From Roseovarius litoreus (GTDB lineage: Bacteria; Pseudomonadota; Alphaproteobacteria; Rhodobacterales; Rhodobacteraceae), in the NCBI RefSeq assembly GCF_900142765.1, contig NZ_FRCB01000004.1, positions 62,001 through 126,000 of the forward strand: a stretch of DNA of 64,000 nucleotides, given 5' to 3'. Shown piece after piece: positions 43,516 through 53,622 of the stretch. A program made the translations under genes and the position numbers. Position 1 is the first letter of the stretch. The number at the start of each line of letters is the position of its first letter. Below the pieces are notes generated by a model. The model was not told where the DNA came from and ran no database searches. It was given only the letters and a program-made list of their open reading frames with translations.

Positions 43516-44838
43516 TTGCCCGCAACTGCCCTCATCCTGCTCTACCTCGGGCTTGCTCTGACGCCGCTCGGTCTGGCATGGGCGCAGGGCCTGCCACCGC
43601 GCACGATATGGGATGAGCTGGCCTCGGGGCTGGGTCTCGTGGCGCTGGCGATGATCCTGGTGGAGTTCGGACAGATTGGCCGCTTTCGTGCGGTCACCGC
43701 AAGGGTCGGCAGCGATGTGGTGATGCGCAGCCATCAGCTTGCCGCCCGGGTGGCGCTGGTCTTTGCGGTGCTGCATCCGTTTTTCTATGTCTCGGCGATG
43801 TCCGATCCGCCCGATTGGGATGTGACCCGGCAAACGGTGGTGACTTATTCATGGACCGCGATCTGGCCCGGCATCCTGGCCTGGTTGGGACTGGGCATGG
43901 TGGTGACGATGGCGCTGGCGCGGGATGTCGCGGGCTACCGCTACGAGATATGGCGGGGCCTGCACGGTCTGGGCGCGGCCCTTGTGGCCGGCGCGGGCGT
44001 GCTGCACGCGCTGCGCGCCGGGCGCTACAGTGGCGACGATCTGCTGGGCTGGGTGTGGATCGCCGGTCTGGGACTGGCGCTGGCCGCGCTGACGATGATC
44101 TATGTCGTGGCCCCGGCCCTTCGGGCGCGCAGACCCTGGCGGGTGCTGTCGGTGACCCCTGCAGCGCGGCGGACATGGCGGCTGCGGTTGACACCGGAGG
44201 GGGCGCATCGGCTGCGGTACCGGGCAGGGCAATTTGCGTGGCTGACCATCGGACGGCCGCCTTTTTCGCTGAACGACAACCCGTTTTCCATCGCCTCCGC
44301 GCCGTCACGGGGGCCGGATCTGGAATTCATCATCAAGCAATTGGGGGACATGACCGACCGGATCGGACAGATCCCGCCCGGCACAAGGGTTTACGTGGAT
44401 GGACCGCATGGGCATCTGACGCTGACGGGCCAGGAGGACGCACCGGGGATTGCGTTGATCGCGGGCGGCGTCGGGATCGCGCCACTGCTCGGGATTCTGC
44501 GCGAGATGGCGGCAAGCGGCGATCCCCGCCCCAGCCTGCTGATGTATGGCAACCGGATCCCCGGGCAGATCGTCTGCGAGGACGAGCTGCAGGCGCTGGC
44601 GCGCGATCACGGCAGCGAGGTGATCCACGTGCTGTCCGAACCGCCCGAGGGCTGGAGCGGCGAGACCGGGTTTGTCGATGCCCCGATGTTGCGACGCCAT
44701 GTGGCCGAGGCCGGGCGGCGGGACTGGTTGTTCGTGCTGTGCGGACCGCCGCCGATGCTGCGCACGGTCGAGGCGGCCTTGCTGGAGTTGGGCGTGCCCG
44801 CGCGGCGCATTCTGTCGGAGCAATTCGTCTACGATTGA
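43516..44838 (+). CDS. Ferric-reductase-like membrane flavoprotein
   Basis: The product (440 residues from a TTG at 43516, with GGAAAGGA upstream; 458 from GTG 43462) has about six N-terminal membrane helices with heme-ligand-type His residues (MRSHQLAARVALVFAVLHPFF and WRGLHGLGAALVAGAGVLHALRAG, in parts), then an FAD domain (YRAGQFAWLTIG, NDNPFSIAS) and an NAD-binding domain (GGVGIAPLLGIL, CGPPPML). It transfers electrons from NAD(P)H through FAD to hemes and an external acceptor, for example Fe3+. The start is uncertain. Confidence 0.88.
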   Translation: MPATALILLYLGLALTPLGLAWAQGLPPRTIWDELASGLGLVALAMILVEFGQIGRFRAVTARVGSDVVMRSHQLAARVALVFAVLHPFFYVSAMSDPPDWDVTRQTVVTYSWTAIWPGILAWLGLGMVVTMALARDVAGYRYEIWRGLHGLGAALVAGAGVLHALRAGRYSGDDLLGWVWIAGLGLALAALTMIYVVAPALRARRPWRVLSVTPAARRTWRLRLTPEGAHRLRYRAGQFAWLTIGRPPFSLNDNPFSIASAPSRGPDLEFIIKQLGDMTDRIGQIPPGTRVYVDGPHGHLTLTGQEDAPGIALIAGGVGIAPLLGILREMAASGDPRPSLLMYGNRIPGQIVCEDELQALARDHGSEVIHVLSEPPEGWSGETGFVDAPMLRRHVAEAGRRDWLFVLCGPPPMLRTVEAALLELGVPARRILSEQFVYD

Positions 44839-44944
44839 TCGCATCGGACACGCCCCTCTCAGGCAGCGCATCGCTTGGGCGATCTGTCTGATCGTCGGGG
44901 TGGTGTTGGTCGCACTGGCGGGCTTTGCCCTGCGTGGCGGACCC

Positions 44945-45059
44945 TAAAGCGTTTCGCGAAAACCCGGCTCACAGAGTTTCGCGGCATGCAGTTCTCGGTT
45001 CAATCGGTGCACGCGTTCCGTCTTTGGCTGATGCCTCAGGTTAAAGGCGGAACGCGTTA
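44945..45059 (+). repeat. 116-bp MITE-like element, copy 2
   Basis: The element runs from TAAAGCGTTTCGCG to GAACGCGTTA (115 bp). It is flanked by convergent genes. Its right terminus supplies the TAA stop codon of the DUF2937 gene (minus-strand TAA at 45059-45057), and its left TAA is in frame with a short plus-strand ORF following the flavoprotein. The right half again forms a GCGTTCC/GGAACGC hairpin. Confidence 0.9.
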
Positions 45060-45566
45060 GCCTTGCCGCGCGGCTTGGCGGCGACGGCTGGTCAGTCGCC
45101 CAAGCCCGCTCAACGCCCCGCCAATCAACCCGTAGCCCAGAATAAAGCCCGCGGCGGCGAAACCCAGTCCTTCGGCCGTGACCGGCAGGGCCGGGCGATA
45201 GGCGGCCCATGTGTCGCGAACAAGTTCGGCATCGGCAAAACCCCGGATATTCAGAGCCTTATGCAACGAAGATGTCCCGGAAAGCTTGGCAAGCGCATGT
45301 TGCAGGCGGTCATGGCGTGCCAGAACCTGCCCCATGGATTGCGCACGTGCCGCGCCCATCGCGCTGCCCTGAGCCAGATCCTCGAGCGCGGCGGCACGCG
45401 TCAGGCCAAGCCCCGCCGCATCCGCATCGAAGCGCGCCACAATGGTCTCCAGCTCCTTGACCGCGCCGGAGAGGCGTTGGGTATATTGCTGCGAGAACTC
45501 GGGAAATTGCGACAGGCCGACCGCACCGGTCAGCCCGCACGCCATGGCGATCGCCCTGAGGATCAT
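45057..45566 (-). CDS. DUF2937-family protein
   Basis: The 169-residue protein has an N-terminal hydrophobic segment (ILRAIAMACGLTGAVGLSQFPEFSQQYTQRL, in parts), a helical middle and a C-terminal membrane segment (GLGFAAAGFILGYGLIGGALSGL) with basic tail RRRQAARQG. DUF2937 is a small family of unknown function in alphaproteobacteria. The stop codon is created by the end of the MITE-like repeat, so the element may have trimmed or replaced the original C-terminus. Confidence 0.85.
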   Translation of the reverse strand: MILRAIAMACGLTGAVGLSQFPEFSQQYTQRLSGAVKELETIVARFDADAAGLGLTRAAALEDLAQGSAMGAARAQSMGQVLARHDRLQHALAKLSGTSSLHKALNIRGFADAELVRDTWAAYRPALPVTAEGLGFAAAGFILGYGLIGGALSGLGRLTSRRRQAARQG

Positions 45567-45632
45567 CTGCTCTGCCTCGTCGGTTTTTCGGGGCAGTATA
45601 CAGCGTTCGGGCGGTTTGGGGAACGCGTCGTG

Positions 45633-47000
45633 CTAGACCGGCTGCGGCAGGCTGCCGATCCGGTGCGCGGCATAGATGCGCGCCAGCTTTTCCACGGCCT
45701 GTTCGGGCGGCAATTCCTCGCTTTCGCCGCTGCGGCGGCTGGTCAGCTCGACCACGCCATTCTTGAGCCCGCGCGGCCCCACGGTGATCCGCCACGGCAG
45801 ACCGATCAGGTCCATCGTCGCGAATTTCGCCCCGGCCCGATCATCGGTGTCATCGTAAAGCGGCTCGAGTCCGAGGGCCGTCAGGGAGGCATAAATCGCC
45901 TCGCAGGCGGCATCGGCCTCGGCGTCGCCGGTCTTGAGGTTGACGATCCCGGCATGGAAAGGGGTCACACCTTCGGGCCAGATGATGCCGCGATCATCGT
46001 GGCTGGCTTCGATGATCGCACCGATCAGGCGGCTGACGCCGATGCCGTGGCTGCCCATATGGACCGGCACGGTGTTGCCGTCACGGTCCTGCACGGTGGC
46101 GCCCATCGGTTCGGAATACTTGGTGCCGAAATAGAAGATCTGCCCCACTTCGATGCCCCGCCCGCTGCGGCGGCGCTCTTCGGGGACGCGGTCATGGAAC
46201 ACGGCCTCGTCATGGGTGTCGTCGGTGCGGGCATAGCGCGAGGTGAATTCCTCCATCACCGCCTGACAGGCCTCGACGCTGGTATAGTCGATCTCGCGGT
46301 CGCCAAAGCGCAGATCGGTGATCTCGCTGTCATAGAACACGCCGGATTCGCCGGTTTCGGCCAGCACCAGGAATTCATGCGTGTCGTCGCCCCCGATGGG
46401 CCCGCTTTCGGCGCGCATCGGAATGGCCTGCAGGCCCATCCGCTCATAGGTGCGCAGATAACTGACCAGATGGCGGTTATAGGCATGCAGCGCATCCTCG
46501 CGCGTCAGGTCGAAATTGTAGCCGTCCTTCATGTAGAACTCGCGCCCCCGCATCACGCCGAAACGCGGGCGGATCTCGTCGCGGAATTTCCACTGGATGT
46601 GATAGAGCGTGAGCGGCAGATCCTTGTAGCTGCCCACATGGCTGCGGAAGATGTCGGTGATCAATTCCTCGTTGGTCGGCCCATACAGAAGATCGCGCCC
46701 CTGACGGTCCTTGATGCGCAGCATTTCCTCGCCGTAATCGTCATAGCGGCCGCTTTCGCGCCACAGGTCGGCGGGCTGCAGGGTGGGCATCAGCATCGGG
46801 ATATGGCCCGCGCGGATCTGCTCCTCGTGGACGATATTTTCCAGCTTGCGCAACACCTTGAAGCCCATCGGCAACCAGGAATAGATCCCGGCGGAGGCCT
46901 GTTTGATCATGCCCGCGCGCAGCATCAGGCGATGGCTGGCGATCTGGGCCTCGGCGGGGGTTTCCTTGAGAACGGGCAGGAAGTAGCGGGACAGGCGCAT
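45633..47000 (-). CDS. proS: Prolyl-tRNA synthetase (short alphaproteobacterial form)
   Basis: The 455-residue enzyme charges tRNA-Pro. It is the short form without the INS editing domain found in E. coli, as normal for alphaproteobacteria. Class II motifs appear in [48 protein letters not shown] and [16 protein letters not shown] (in parts), followed by an anticodon-binding domain from about residue 355. The start at 47000 ([22 protein letters not shown]) fits the family. Confidence 0.98.
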   Translation of the reverse strand: MRLSRYFLPVLKETPAEAQIASHRLMLRAGMIKQASAGIYSWLPMGFKVLRKLENIVHEEQIRAGHIPMLMPTLQPADLWRESGRYDDYGEEMLRIKDRQGRDLLYGPTNEELITDIFRSHVGSYKDLPLTLYHIQWKFRDEIRPRFGVMRGREFYMKDGYNFDLTREDALHAYNRHLVSYLRTYERMGLQAIPMRAESGPIGGDDTHEFLVLAETGESGVFYDSEITDLRFGDREIDYTSVEACQAVMEEFTSRYARTDDTHDEAVFHDRVPEERRRSGRGIEVGQIFYFGTKYSEPMGATVQDRDGNTVPVHMGSHGIGVSRLIGAIIEASHDDRGIIWPEGVTPFHAGIVNLKTGDAEADAACEAIYASLTALGLEPLYDDTDDRAGAKFATMDLIGLPWRITVGPRGLKNGVVELTSRRSGESEELPPEQAVEKLARIYAAHRIGSLPQPV

Positions 47001-47132
47001 GACGGACCTCGGACAATGGGTTTCGGCCTGTCCTAGCCGGAAGGTGCCGCACTGGCAAGCGGGGCAGTGGTCCTTGCACCACAGGCCTTTTCCCGCGATG
47101 GTTGCGGCAGACGCGTCAGGGGTGCCGGGGTT

Positions 47133-47285
47133 ATGGAACGCAAGCCATCAAGAAACGTGCTGGACTGGATGGGCATAAGCGAAGCGCCGGACTGGTCCGT
47201 CGCCCGCCCCTTGGGTGCGCTGGTGTCCTTGCTGCTGTTGTTGCTGTTCTCGGGCGCGCTGGTTGCCGCCTTCGTGCTGACTTAA
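47133..47285 (+). CDS. Small single-pass membrane protein (50 residues)
   Basis: The product begins [21 protein letters not shown] and has one C-terminal membrane helix ([23 protein letters not shown]). GGGG lies 3-6 bases before the ATG. It is divergent from proS. The short soluble start and terminal helix suggest a tail-anchored protein. No family is recognised, but the codon use and clear membrane segment support a real gene. Confidence 0.55.
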   Translation: MERKPSRNVLDWMGISEAPDWSVARPLGALVSLLLLLLFSGALVAAFVLT

Positions 47286-47329
47286 CTCAACGACGGACGG
47301 ATGGAGGGGACATACTCAGCATCACGCGG

Positions 47330-47578
47330 GTGGATAAGACAACAAATTGGACAGCGACCGTGCTGCGCGACGCTGCCGTCTGGTCTGTAGATTTACGGGA
47401 ATCGCCCATATCAACGGTCCAAATGAAAACAACCTTCGGTGCAGGCTCGACCAAGCTGCCCAATACCATTCCCCGCCCCACCCATTGGCCCAAGGAAGAA
47501 TTAGACTGGCCCGACTTCCAGACCGAATACCAAAAATGGTGCGCCGATCCCGATACCTACACCCCGCCCGATCCCTGA
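47330..47578 (+). CDS. Possible orphan or decayed gene fragment (82 codons)
   Basis: From a GTG at 47330 the frame encodes MDKTTNWTATVLRDAAVWS..., with a Thr/Trp/Pro-rich, hydrophilic C-terminus (PRPTHWPKEELDWPDFQTEYQKWC, in parts). The composition is less GC-rich than the neighbours. There is no good ribosome binding site at the GTG, and the frame is open upstream to 47102 through a different gene. It may be the remnant of a larger acquired gene or a chance frame. The peptide has no recognised domain. Confidence 0.3.
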   Translation: MDKTTNWTATVLRDAAVWSVDLRESPISTVQMKTTFGAGSTKLPNTIPRPTHWPKEELDWPDFQTEYQKWCADPDTYTPPDP

Positions 47579-47741
47579 CCAAGCGAAGGACGGGCTGTGG
47601 TCGAAAAGGAACAGCCCGCCTTCCCCGGCCTAAGCCCAACGAGATGACGGCCGGGCGCGATATACATGGGATATGCCGCCTTTCCTCTTGAAACCGACCG
47701 CCTGTGAGGCGACATAGGAGCAGGCCAGTCACGGAGTTCTC

Positions 47742-48806
47742 ATGGCATTGTCGGTGCGCGATCAGGTGAAGTATTGGGGCGTTGCGGCGGCCGTCTTTGT
47801 CCTTGCGCTTTGGTTTCTGGGCGACGTGATCCTGCCCTTCGTGCTGGGGGGGGCCATTGCCTATTTCCTCGATCCGGTCGCGGACCGGCTGCAACGGATG
47901 GGCGCATCGCGCGCGCTTGCGGTCAGTCTCATCACCTTGGGTGCGCTTCTCGTCTTTGTGCTGATGGCGCTTCTGGTGATCCCGACGCTGGTGCAGCAAA
48001 CCGTGGCTCTGGTCGATACCGCGCCGCAGCTTTTCAACAAGTTCCAGCAAGTCCTGACCGAGCGGTTCCCGGCGATCGTCGACGAAAACTCGACCCTGCG
48101 CCAATCGCTTATCGCGGTGGGCGAAACGATCCGCGAGCGGGGCGGAGAGGTGCTCAACTCGCTCCTGAGTTCGGCGGCGTCGCTGCTGAACGTGGTGCTT
48201 TTGTTCGTGATCGTTCCGGTGGTGGCCTTCTACCTGCTCTATGACTGGGACCGTATGGTTGGCCGGATCGACGAGCTTTTGCCGCGCGATCATGCGCCGG
48301 TGATCCGCCGTCTTGCCGGTGAGATCGACCAGACGCTGGCCAGCTTCATTCGCGGCATGGGCACCGTCTGCCTGATCCTCGGCACCTATTATGCCGTGGC
48401 ACTGATGCTGGTGGGGCTGCAATTCGGGCTGGTGGTGGGCGCGCTGGCCGGGCTGATCACCTTCATTCCCTATGTGGGTGCCTTGGTGGGCGGGGCGCTG
48501 GCGATCGGGCTGGCGCTGTTCCAGTTCTGGGGCGATTGGGTGAGCATCGGGCTGGTCGCAGCCATTTTCGTGGCAGGGCAAGTGGCCGAGGGCAATTTCC
48601 TGACGCCGAAGCTGGTGGGTAGCTCGGTCGGGCTTCACCCCGTCTGGCTGATCTTCGCGCTGTCGGTCTTTGGCGCCTTGTTCGGTTTCGTGGGCATGCT
48701 GGTGGCGGTGCCCGTGGCCGCGTCGATCGGTGTTCTGGCGCGGTTCATCGTGGCGCAATACATGGACAGCCGCCTGTATCGCGGACTGTCATCGCGCGAC
48801 GAATGA
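47742..48806 (+). CDS. AI-2E-family (PerM/TqsA-like) membrane transporter
   Basis: The 354-residue protein has about eight predicted helices: two near the N-terminus (VAAAVFVLALWFLGDVILPFVLGGAIAYFLDPVADRL, in parts), a large extracytoplasmic middle (about 85-150) and six C-terminal. The PYVGALVGGALAIGLALFQF and EGNFLTPKLVGSSVGLHPVW blocks are family hallmarks. Substrates range from AI-2 to ions in this family, so the role is open. The stop overlaps the hdaA start (ATGA), implying coupling. Confidence 0.93.
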   Translation: MALSVRDQVKYWGVAAAVFVLALWFLGDVILPFVLGGAIAYFLDPVADRLQRMGASRALAVSLITLGALLVFVLMALLVIPTLVQQTVALVDTAPQLFNKFQQVLTERFPAIVDENSTLRQSLIAVGETIRERGGEVLNSLLSSAASLLNVVLLFVIVPVVAFYLLYDWDRMVGRIDELLPRDHAPVIRRLAGEIDQTLASFIRGMGTVCLILGTYYAVALMLVGLQFGLVVGALAGLITFIPYVGALVGGALAIGLALFQFWGDWVSIGLVAAIFVAGQVAEGNFLTPKLVGSSVGLHPVWLIFALSVFGALFGFVGMLVAVPVAASIGVLARFIVAQYMDSRLYRGLSSRDE

Positions 48807-49471
48807 CCCAGAGACAGCTCAGTTTCGACCTGCCTGTGCGCGAAGCACTCGGGCGCGACGATTTTTTCGTCTCGCCCGCCAATGCCGAGGCCGTGGCGCT
48901 GATCGAAGGCTGGCGGGGCTGGCCTTCGCGCAAGCTGCTGCTGGTGGGGCCGCCGGGATCGGGCAAGACCCATCTGGCGCATGTCTGGGCCACATTGGCC
49001 GATGCCCGGATCATCGCGGCGCACGCCCTGACCCGGGCCGATATCCCCGCCTTGGCCACAGGCAATATCGCAGTCGAGGATTGCGATGACATCGCCCGGG
49101 ATGCCGCCGCCGAAGAGGCGCTTTTTCATCTGCACAACCTGGCGCTTGCCGAAGGTCACACCGTGCTGTTCACCGCAGCCCGCGCGCCGCAACACTGGGG
49201 CCTCAGCCTGCCCGATCTGGCCAGCCGGATGCAGGGCACCCCGGCGACCATCCTGCACGAGCCGGATGACACGCTGCTGGCGGCGGTGCTGATGAAGCTG
49301 ATGACCGACCGGCAATTGTCGCCCTCCCCTGAGACGATCCCCTATCTCACACGGCGCATCGACCGATCGTTCGAGGCGGCGCGCGATGTGGTGGACGAGC
49401 TGGATGCGCTGGCGCTGGCGACGGGGCGGCCGATCAATCGGGCGCTGGCGGCGAAGGTGCTGGACAAGTGA
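48803..49471 (+). CDS. hdaA: DnaA-related replication regulator HdaA (Hda)
   Basis: The 222-residue protein is a DnaA-like AAA+ ATPase without domain [20 protein letters not shown] at the N-terminus includes the clamp-binding QLSFDL sequence, Walker A is GPPGSGKT, and [16 protein letters not shown] is the arginine-finger region. It promotes DnaA-ATP hydrolysis at the replisome and prevents re-initiation. It overlaps the perM-like gene by 4 bp, an arrangement common in rhodobacters. ppk1 follows after 58 bp. Confidence 0.93.
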   Translation: MTQRQLSFDLPVREALGRDDFFVSPANAEAVALIEGWRGWPSRKLLLVGPPGSGKTHLAHVWATLADARIIAAHALTRADIPALATGNIAVEDCDDIARDAAAEEALFHLHNLALAEGHTVLFTAARAPQHWGLSLPDLASRMQGTPATILHEPDDTLLAAVLMKLMTDRQLSPSPETIPYLTRRIDRSFEAARDVVDELDALALATGRPINRALAAKVLDK

Positions 49472-49529
49472 CCGGCGGGGCTGCAGACTCCGTCACCGTG
49501 CCGTTACATGCCAACGCCATAAGGCCCAT

Positions 49530-51704
49530 ATGAACAAAGCTGATTTCCTCAAGTCACCGCCACCCGCCGCCGTTGAAATCCCCGAACTGGACCTGACCGG
49601 GCCGGGCCGGTTCTTCAATCGTGAGCTCAGCTGGCTGGGCTTCAACTGGCGCGTGCTGGAAGAGGCGCAGAATCCGCGCGTTCCGCTGCTCGAGCGGCTG
49701 CGCTTCCTGTCGATCTCGGCCACCAATCTGGACGAGTTCTACAACGTGCGCGTCGCAGGTCTGCGCGAGTTGGCGCAGGCGGGCAACACCACACCCGCCG
49801 CCGACGGGCTGACCCCCGCCGAACAGCTTGTGCTGATCAACGAAAACGCCCGCAACCTTCTGGCATCTCAGCAGAAAACCTATGAAACGCTGCGCCGCGA
49901 GATGGAAGACGAGAATATCACCATCCTCGATCTCGACCGGCTGACCGAAGAGGACCGCAGCCATCTTGCCGATGTGTTCCTGCACAATGTCTTTCCGGTC
50001 CTGTCGCCACTGGCCATCGACCCCGCGCATCCTTTCCCTTTCATTCCCAACCTGGGCTATTCGCTGGCCCTGCAACTCGAGCGCAAATCCGACAAGCGCC
50101 CGCTGCAGGCGCTGTTGCCGATCCCGCAGCAGATCGAACGCTTCGTGACCCTGCCCGCCGACCCCGGCACACATCGGGTCATACGGTTGGAAGATGTGCT
50201 GCTGCTGCATCTCGACAGCCTATTTCCGGGCTACAGGTACAAGGGGCATTGCAGCTTCCGGGTGCTGCGCGACAGCGATCTGGAAGTCGAGGAAGAGGCC
50301 GAGGATCTGGTGCGCGAATTCGAGGTGGCGCTGAAGCGCCGCCGCCGGGGCGAAGTCGTGCGCATGAAGATCTCAACCGGCGCCCCCGAGGCGCTGCGCC
50401 GCGTCATCATGGATGAGCTGCACGTGATCCCCGACGAGGTGGTCGAAGTCGAGGGCATGATCGGGCTTGCGGACCTCAAGGAGCTGGTTCTGGATGACCG
50501 GCCCGATCTTCTATGGCCCTCCTTCACGCCACGCGTGCCTGAACGCGTGCAGGATCATGACGGCGACATGTTCGCCGCGATCCGTCAGAAGGACATGCTG
50601 CTGCATCACCCCTACGAGACCTTCGACATGGTGGTGCGCTTTCTGCATCAGGCCGCGCGCGACCCCGATGTGGTGGCGATCAAGCAAACGCTTTACCGCA
50701 CCTCGAAGGACAGCCCCATCGTCAGTGCTCTGTGCGAGGCCGCCGAAGACGGGAAATCCGTGACCGCACTTGTGGAATTGAAGGCGCGGTTCGACGAGGC
50801 GGCGAATATCCGGCAGTCCCGGCGGCTGGAGCGCGCGGGCGCGCATGTGGTCTATGGGTTTCTCGACCTCAAGACCCATGCCAAGATCTCGACTGTGGTG
50901 CGCCGCGAGGGCGACAGCCTTGTGACCTACACCCATTACGGGACCGGCAATTACCACCCGATCACCGCCAAGATCTACACCGACCTGAGTTTCTTCACCT
51001 GCGATCCGTCGCTTGGGCGGGACGCGACCAAGGTGTTCAACTACCTGTCGGGCTATGCGCAGCCCGAGAAACTGGAAAACCTTGCCATTTCGCCCATTTC
51101 GCTCAAGCCACGCCTGCTCGAGATGATCGCGCGCGAGGCCGAGAACGTGCGCAACGGCAAGCCGGGGAAGATCTGGGCCAAGATGAACGCGCTGATCGAA
51201 CCCGATGTGATCGACGCGCTGTACGAGGCCAGTCAGGCCGGCGTGCGCATCGATCTCGTGGTGCGCGGCATCTGCGGACTGCGTCCCGGCATCAACGGGC
51301 TGTCCGAGAATATTCGTGTCAAATCGATCATCGGCCGGTTTCTAGAACATTCCCGGATCGTGTGCTTCGGCAACGGGGCCGATCTTCCGTCGAAAAAGGC
51401 CCGGGTCTTCATCAGTTCGGCGGACTGGATGGGCCGCAATCTCAACCGGCGCGTCGAAACGCTGGTCGAGATCGAGAATCCCACCGTCAAGGCGCAGATC
51501 GTCGGTCAGATCATGGCCGCCAACATGGCCGATGTGGCGCAAAGCTGGATCATGGCACCGGATGGGACGTTCACCCGTGCCGAAACGGTCGAGGGCGAGT
51601 TCGCCTTCAACTGCCACCGCTTCTTCATGGAGAACCCGTCATTGTCGGGCCGTGGCTCGGCGGGGGCTGCGGATGTGCCGAAACTGACCCATACCGAGGA
51701 TTGA
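49530..51704 (+). CDS. ppk1: Polyphosphate kinase 1
   Basis: The 724-residue enzyme synthesises polyphosphate from ATP. It has the N-terminal [20 protein letters not shown] region, the catalytic core with [11 protein letters not shown] carrying the autophosphorylated His, and [12 protein letters not shown]. The C-terminal phospholipase-D-like domain has [15 protein letters not shown]. The ATG at 49530 has AAGG 6 bases upstream and fits the family start. DUF1328 and ppx follow on the same strand, so ppk1 and ppx probably act as one unit. Confidence 0.97.
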   Translation: MNKADFLKSPPPAAVEIPELDLTGPGRFFNRELSWLGFNWRVLEEAQNPRVPLLERLRFLSISATNLDEFYNVRVAGLRELAQAGNTTPAADGLTPAEQLVLINENARNLLASQQKTYETLRREMEDENITILDLDRLTEEDRSHLADVFLHNVFPVLSPLAIDPAHPFPFIPNLGYSLALQLERKSDKRPLQALLPIPQQIERFVTLPADPGTHRVIRLEDVLLLHLDSLFPGYRYKGHCSFRVLRDSDLEVEEEAEDLVREFEVALKRRRRGEVVRMKISTGAPEALRRVIMDELHVIPDEVVEVEGMIGLADLKELVLDDRPDLLWPSFTPRVPERVQDHDGDMFAAIRQKDMLLHHPYETFDMVVRFLHQAARDPDVVAIKQTLYRTSKDSPIVSALCEAAEDGKSVTALVELKARFDEAANIRQSRRLERAGAHVVYGFLDLKTHAKISTVVRREGDSLVTYTHYGTGNYHPITAKIYTDLSFFTCDPSLGRDATKVFNYLSGYAQPEKLENLAISPISLKPRLLEMIAREAENVRNGKPGKIWAKMNALIEPDVIDALYEASQAGVRIDLVVRGICGLRPGINGLSENIRVKSIIGRFLEHSRIVCFGNGADLPSKKARVFISSADWMGRNLNRRVETLVEIENPTVKAQIVGQIMAANMADVAQSWIMAPDGTFTRAETVEGEFAFNCHRFFMENPSLSGRGSAGAADVPKLTHTED

Positions 51705-51797
51705 TCCCGGCAAGCTTTTGCCGACACGCCGCGCAGCCCCCTGACACGATCGCCGGTCCTTCCCACATGAACAGGAACCGACGAAAGGAGGCTCCAC

Positions 51798-51971
51798 ATG
51801 CTTGGATGGGCAATCACATTCCTTGTCATCGCGCTGATTGCCGGTGCGTTCGGCTTTGGCGGGATCGCCAGTGCCTCGGCGGGGATCGCGCAAATTCTGT
51901 TCGTCATTTTCCTTGCGCTCTTCGTGATCGCGATGGTCCTGCGCGTCCTCAAGGGGCGCCCGCCGATGTGA
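51798..51971 (+). CDS. DUF1328-family small membrane protein
   Basis: The 57-residue protein is two membrane helices ([20 protein letters not shown] and [18 protein letters not shown]) separated by a short GGIASASAG loop, ending KGRPPM. This matches DUF1328/YtjA, small stress-linked inner-membrane proteins. AAAGGAGG lies 6-13 bases before the ATG. It sits between ppk1 and ppx on the same strand; its role there is unknown. Confidence 0.92.
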   Translation: MLGWAITFLVIALIAGAFGFGGIASASAGIAQILFVIFLALFVIAMVLRVLKGRPPM

Positions 51972-52068
51972 CCGGGTGACGGCGCGTCAGGCGCAGATCG
52001 GCGCATTCCCGCGATTGACCCATGGGGCGCTGTGGCGCATACAGGGGGTGGAAAGACCCGAGAGGCAC

Positions 52069-53616
52069 ATGGACGGCAACAGCACTCCGGCGCAGGAAGA
52101 TAGCGGGCCCTTTGGGCGCCCGCTGTTCGACAAGCCTTCGGCCCGCGCACTCAGTCGCGTGGGCGTGGTGGATGTGGGCTCGAACTCGGTCCGTCTGGTC
52201 GTGTTCGACGGCGCCGCCCGCAGCCCGGCCTATTTCTTCAACGAAAAGATCATGTGCGGCCTTGGCGCCGGCATGTCCGAAACCGGGCGGCTCAACCCCG
52301 AGGGACGTGTGCGCGCCCTCAATGCGCTGAAGCGGTTCAAGCTTCTGGGCGACGGGATGGGCACCGGCCCGCTGACTGCCGTGGCCACCGCCGCGGTGCG
52401 CGACGCCGAAGACGGCGCCGAGTTCCGCGCCGAGGTCGAACGCGAGACGGGCATCCGCCTGTGGGTGATCGACGGGCGCGAAGAGGCGCGGCTGTCGGCA
52501 CAAGGCGTGCTGCTGGGATGGCCCGGCTCTTATGGGCTGGTCTGCGATATCGGCGGCTCGTCCATGGAACTGGCCGAGATAAATGGCGGCACCGTGGGCA
52601 AGCGGATGTCCTGTTCGCTTGGCCCGCTCAAGCTGCGCGACATGAAAGGTGGCCGCAAGGCCCGCAAGGCGCTCATTGCCGATACGGTGGCGCGTCTGCG
52701 CAAGGAACTGGGCGAACAGAAAAACCGTCTTTTTCTGGTGGGCGGCTCGTGGCGCGCCATCGCGCGGATCGACATGGAGCGACGCGGCTATCCGCTGCAG
52801 GTGCTGCATGAATACCGCATGACGCCCAAGGCCGTGCGCGCCACCGCCAAGTATATCGCCGCCAACGATCTCGAAGAGCTGCGCAACCGCGCCGGCGTAT
52901 CGGCGGCGCGCGCCGCACTGGTGCCCTATGCGATCGACGTGCTGCGCGAAGTGGTCCGCACGTTCAAGCCCCGCGATATCGCCGTGTCAAGCTATGGTAT
53001 CCGCGAGGGCCTGCTTTATGAGCAGATGCCCCAGCAGTTGCGCGACCGCGACCCGCTGATCGAAGCCTGCCGCTTTGCCGAAGCCAAGGATGCCCGGCTG
53101 CCCGGTTTTGGCCGCGTGATCTATGAATTCATCGAACCCCTGTTCAAATCCGCCAAGCCGGACCGGCGCCGCATCATCAAGGCCGCCTGCCTGCTGCATG
53201 ACGTGTCCTGGCGCTCGCATCCCGACTACCGGGCCGAGGATTGTTTCGACAACGCCACCCGCGCCAATCTGGGCGGATTGAAACATTCCGAGCGGATCTA
53301 TCTGGGGCTGGCGCTGTTGCATCGCTATTCGAACAAACGCGAGGGATCGCGCTTCGAAGACCTCTATGAGCTGATCAGCGAACAGGACGCCACCGAGGCC
53401 GAGGTTCTGGGCAAGGCGATGCGCTTTGCCGCCATGCTCTGGCTGCGCTCGGACGCGAAACTCGGCAACCTGCGCTGGTATCCCAAGAAGCGCAAGCTGG
53501 AACTCTACCTATCGCCCGAGGCCGCGGCGCTGTTCGGCGAAGTCGCCGAAGCGCGGTTCATGTCGCTGGTCGAGGCCCTCGGGGCCGAGGCGTCGATCCA
53601 CACCGCCAGGGCGTGA
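52069..53616 (+). CDS. ppx: Exopolyphosphatase / pppGpp phosphohydrolase (Ppx/GppA family)
   Basis: The 515-residue protein has the ASKHA phosphatase fold with VDVGSNSVRLVVFDG, ATAAVRDA, CDIGGSSMELAEI and FLVGGSWRAIARI (phosphate-binding blocks). The C-terminal half (from about 310) is the HD-like domain with ACLLHDVSWRSHPDYR. The ATG at 52069 has AGAGG 3-7 bases upstream; the ORF begins earlier but without a ribosome binding site. It degrades polyphosphate made by the neighbouring ppk1. Confidence 0.95.
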   Translation: MDGNSTPAQEDSGPFGRPLFDKPSARALSRVGVVDVGSNSVRLVVFDGAARSPAYFFNEKIMCGLGAGMSETGRLNPEGRVRALNALKRFKLLGDGMGTGPLTAVATAAVRDAEDGAEFRAEVERETGIRLWVIDGREEARLSAQGVLLGWPGSYGLVCDIGGSSMELAEINGGTVGKRMSCSLGPLKLRDMKGGRKARKALIADTVARLRKELGEQKNRLFLVGGSWRAIARIDMERRGYPLQVLHEYRMTPKAVRATAKYIAANDLEELRNRAGVSAARAALVPYAIDVLREVVRTFKPRDIAVSSYGIREGLLYEQMPQQLRDRDPLIEACRFAEAKDARLPGFGRVIYEFIEPLFKSAKPDRRRIIKAACLLHDVSWRSHPDYRAEDCFDNATRANLGGLKHSERIYLGLALLHRYSNKREGSRFEDLYELISEQDATEAEVLGKAMRFAAMLWLRSDAKLGNLRWYPKKRKLELYLSPEAAALFGEVAEARFMSLVEALGAEASIHTARA

Positions 53617-53622
53617 GCCGCC

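Noticed and set aside
44834-44947. Small single-helix ORF after the ferric-reductase-like gene, ending in the TAA of repeat copy 2
   Set aside because: It has a plausible membrane helix (AICLIVGVVLVALAGFAL), but the only nearby starts are ATT codons and there is no ribosome binding site.
45063-47036. 657-codon plus-strand ORF opposite proS and the DUF2937 gene
   Set aside because: It is antisense to two recognised genes and matches no family.
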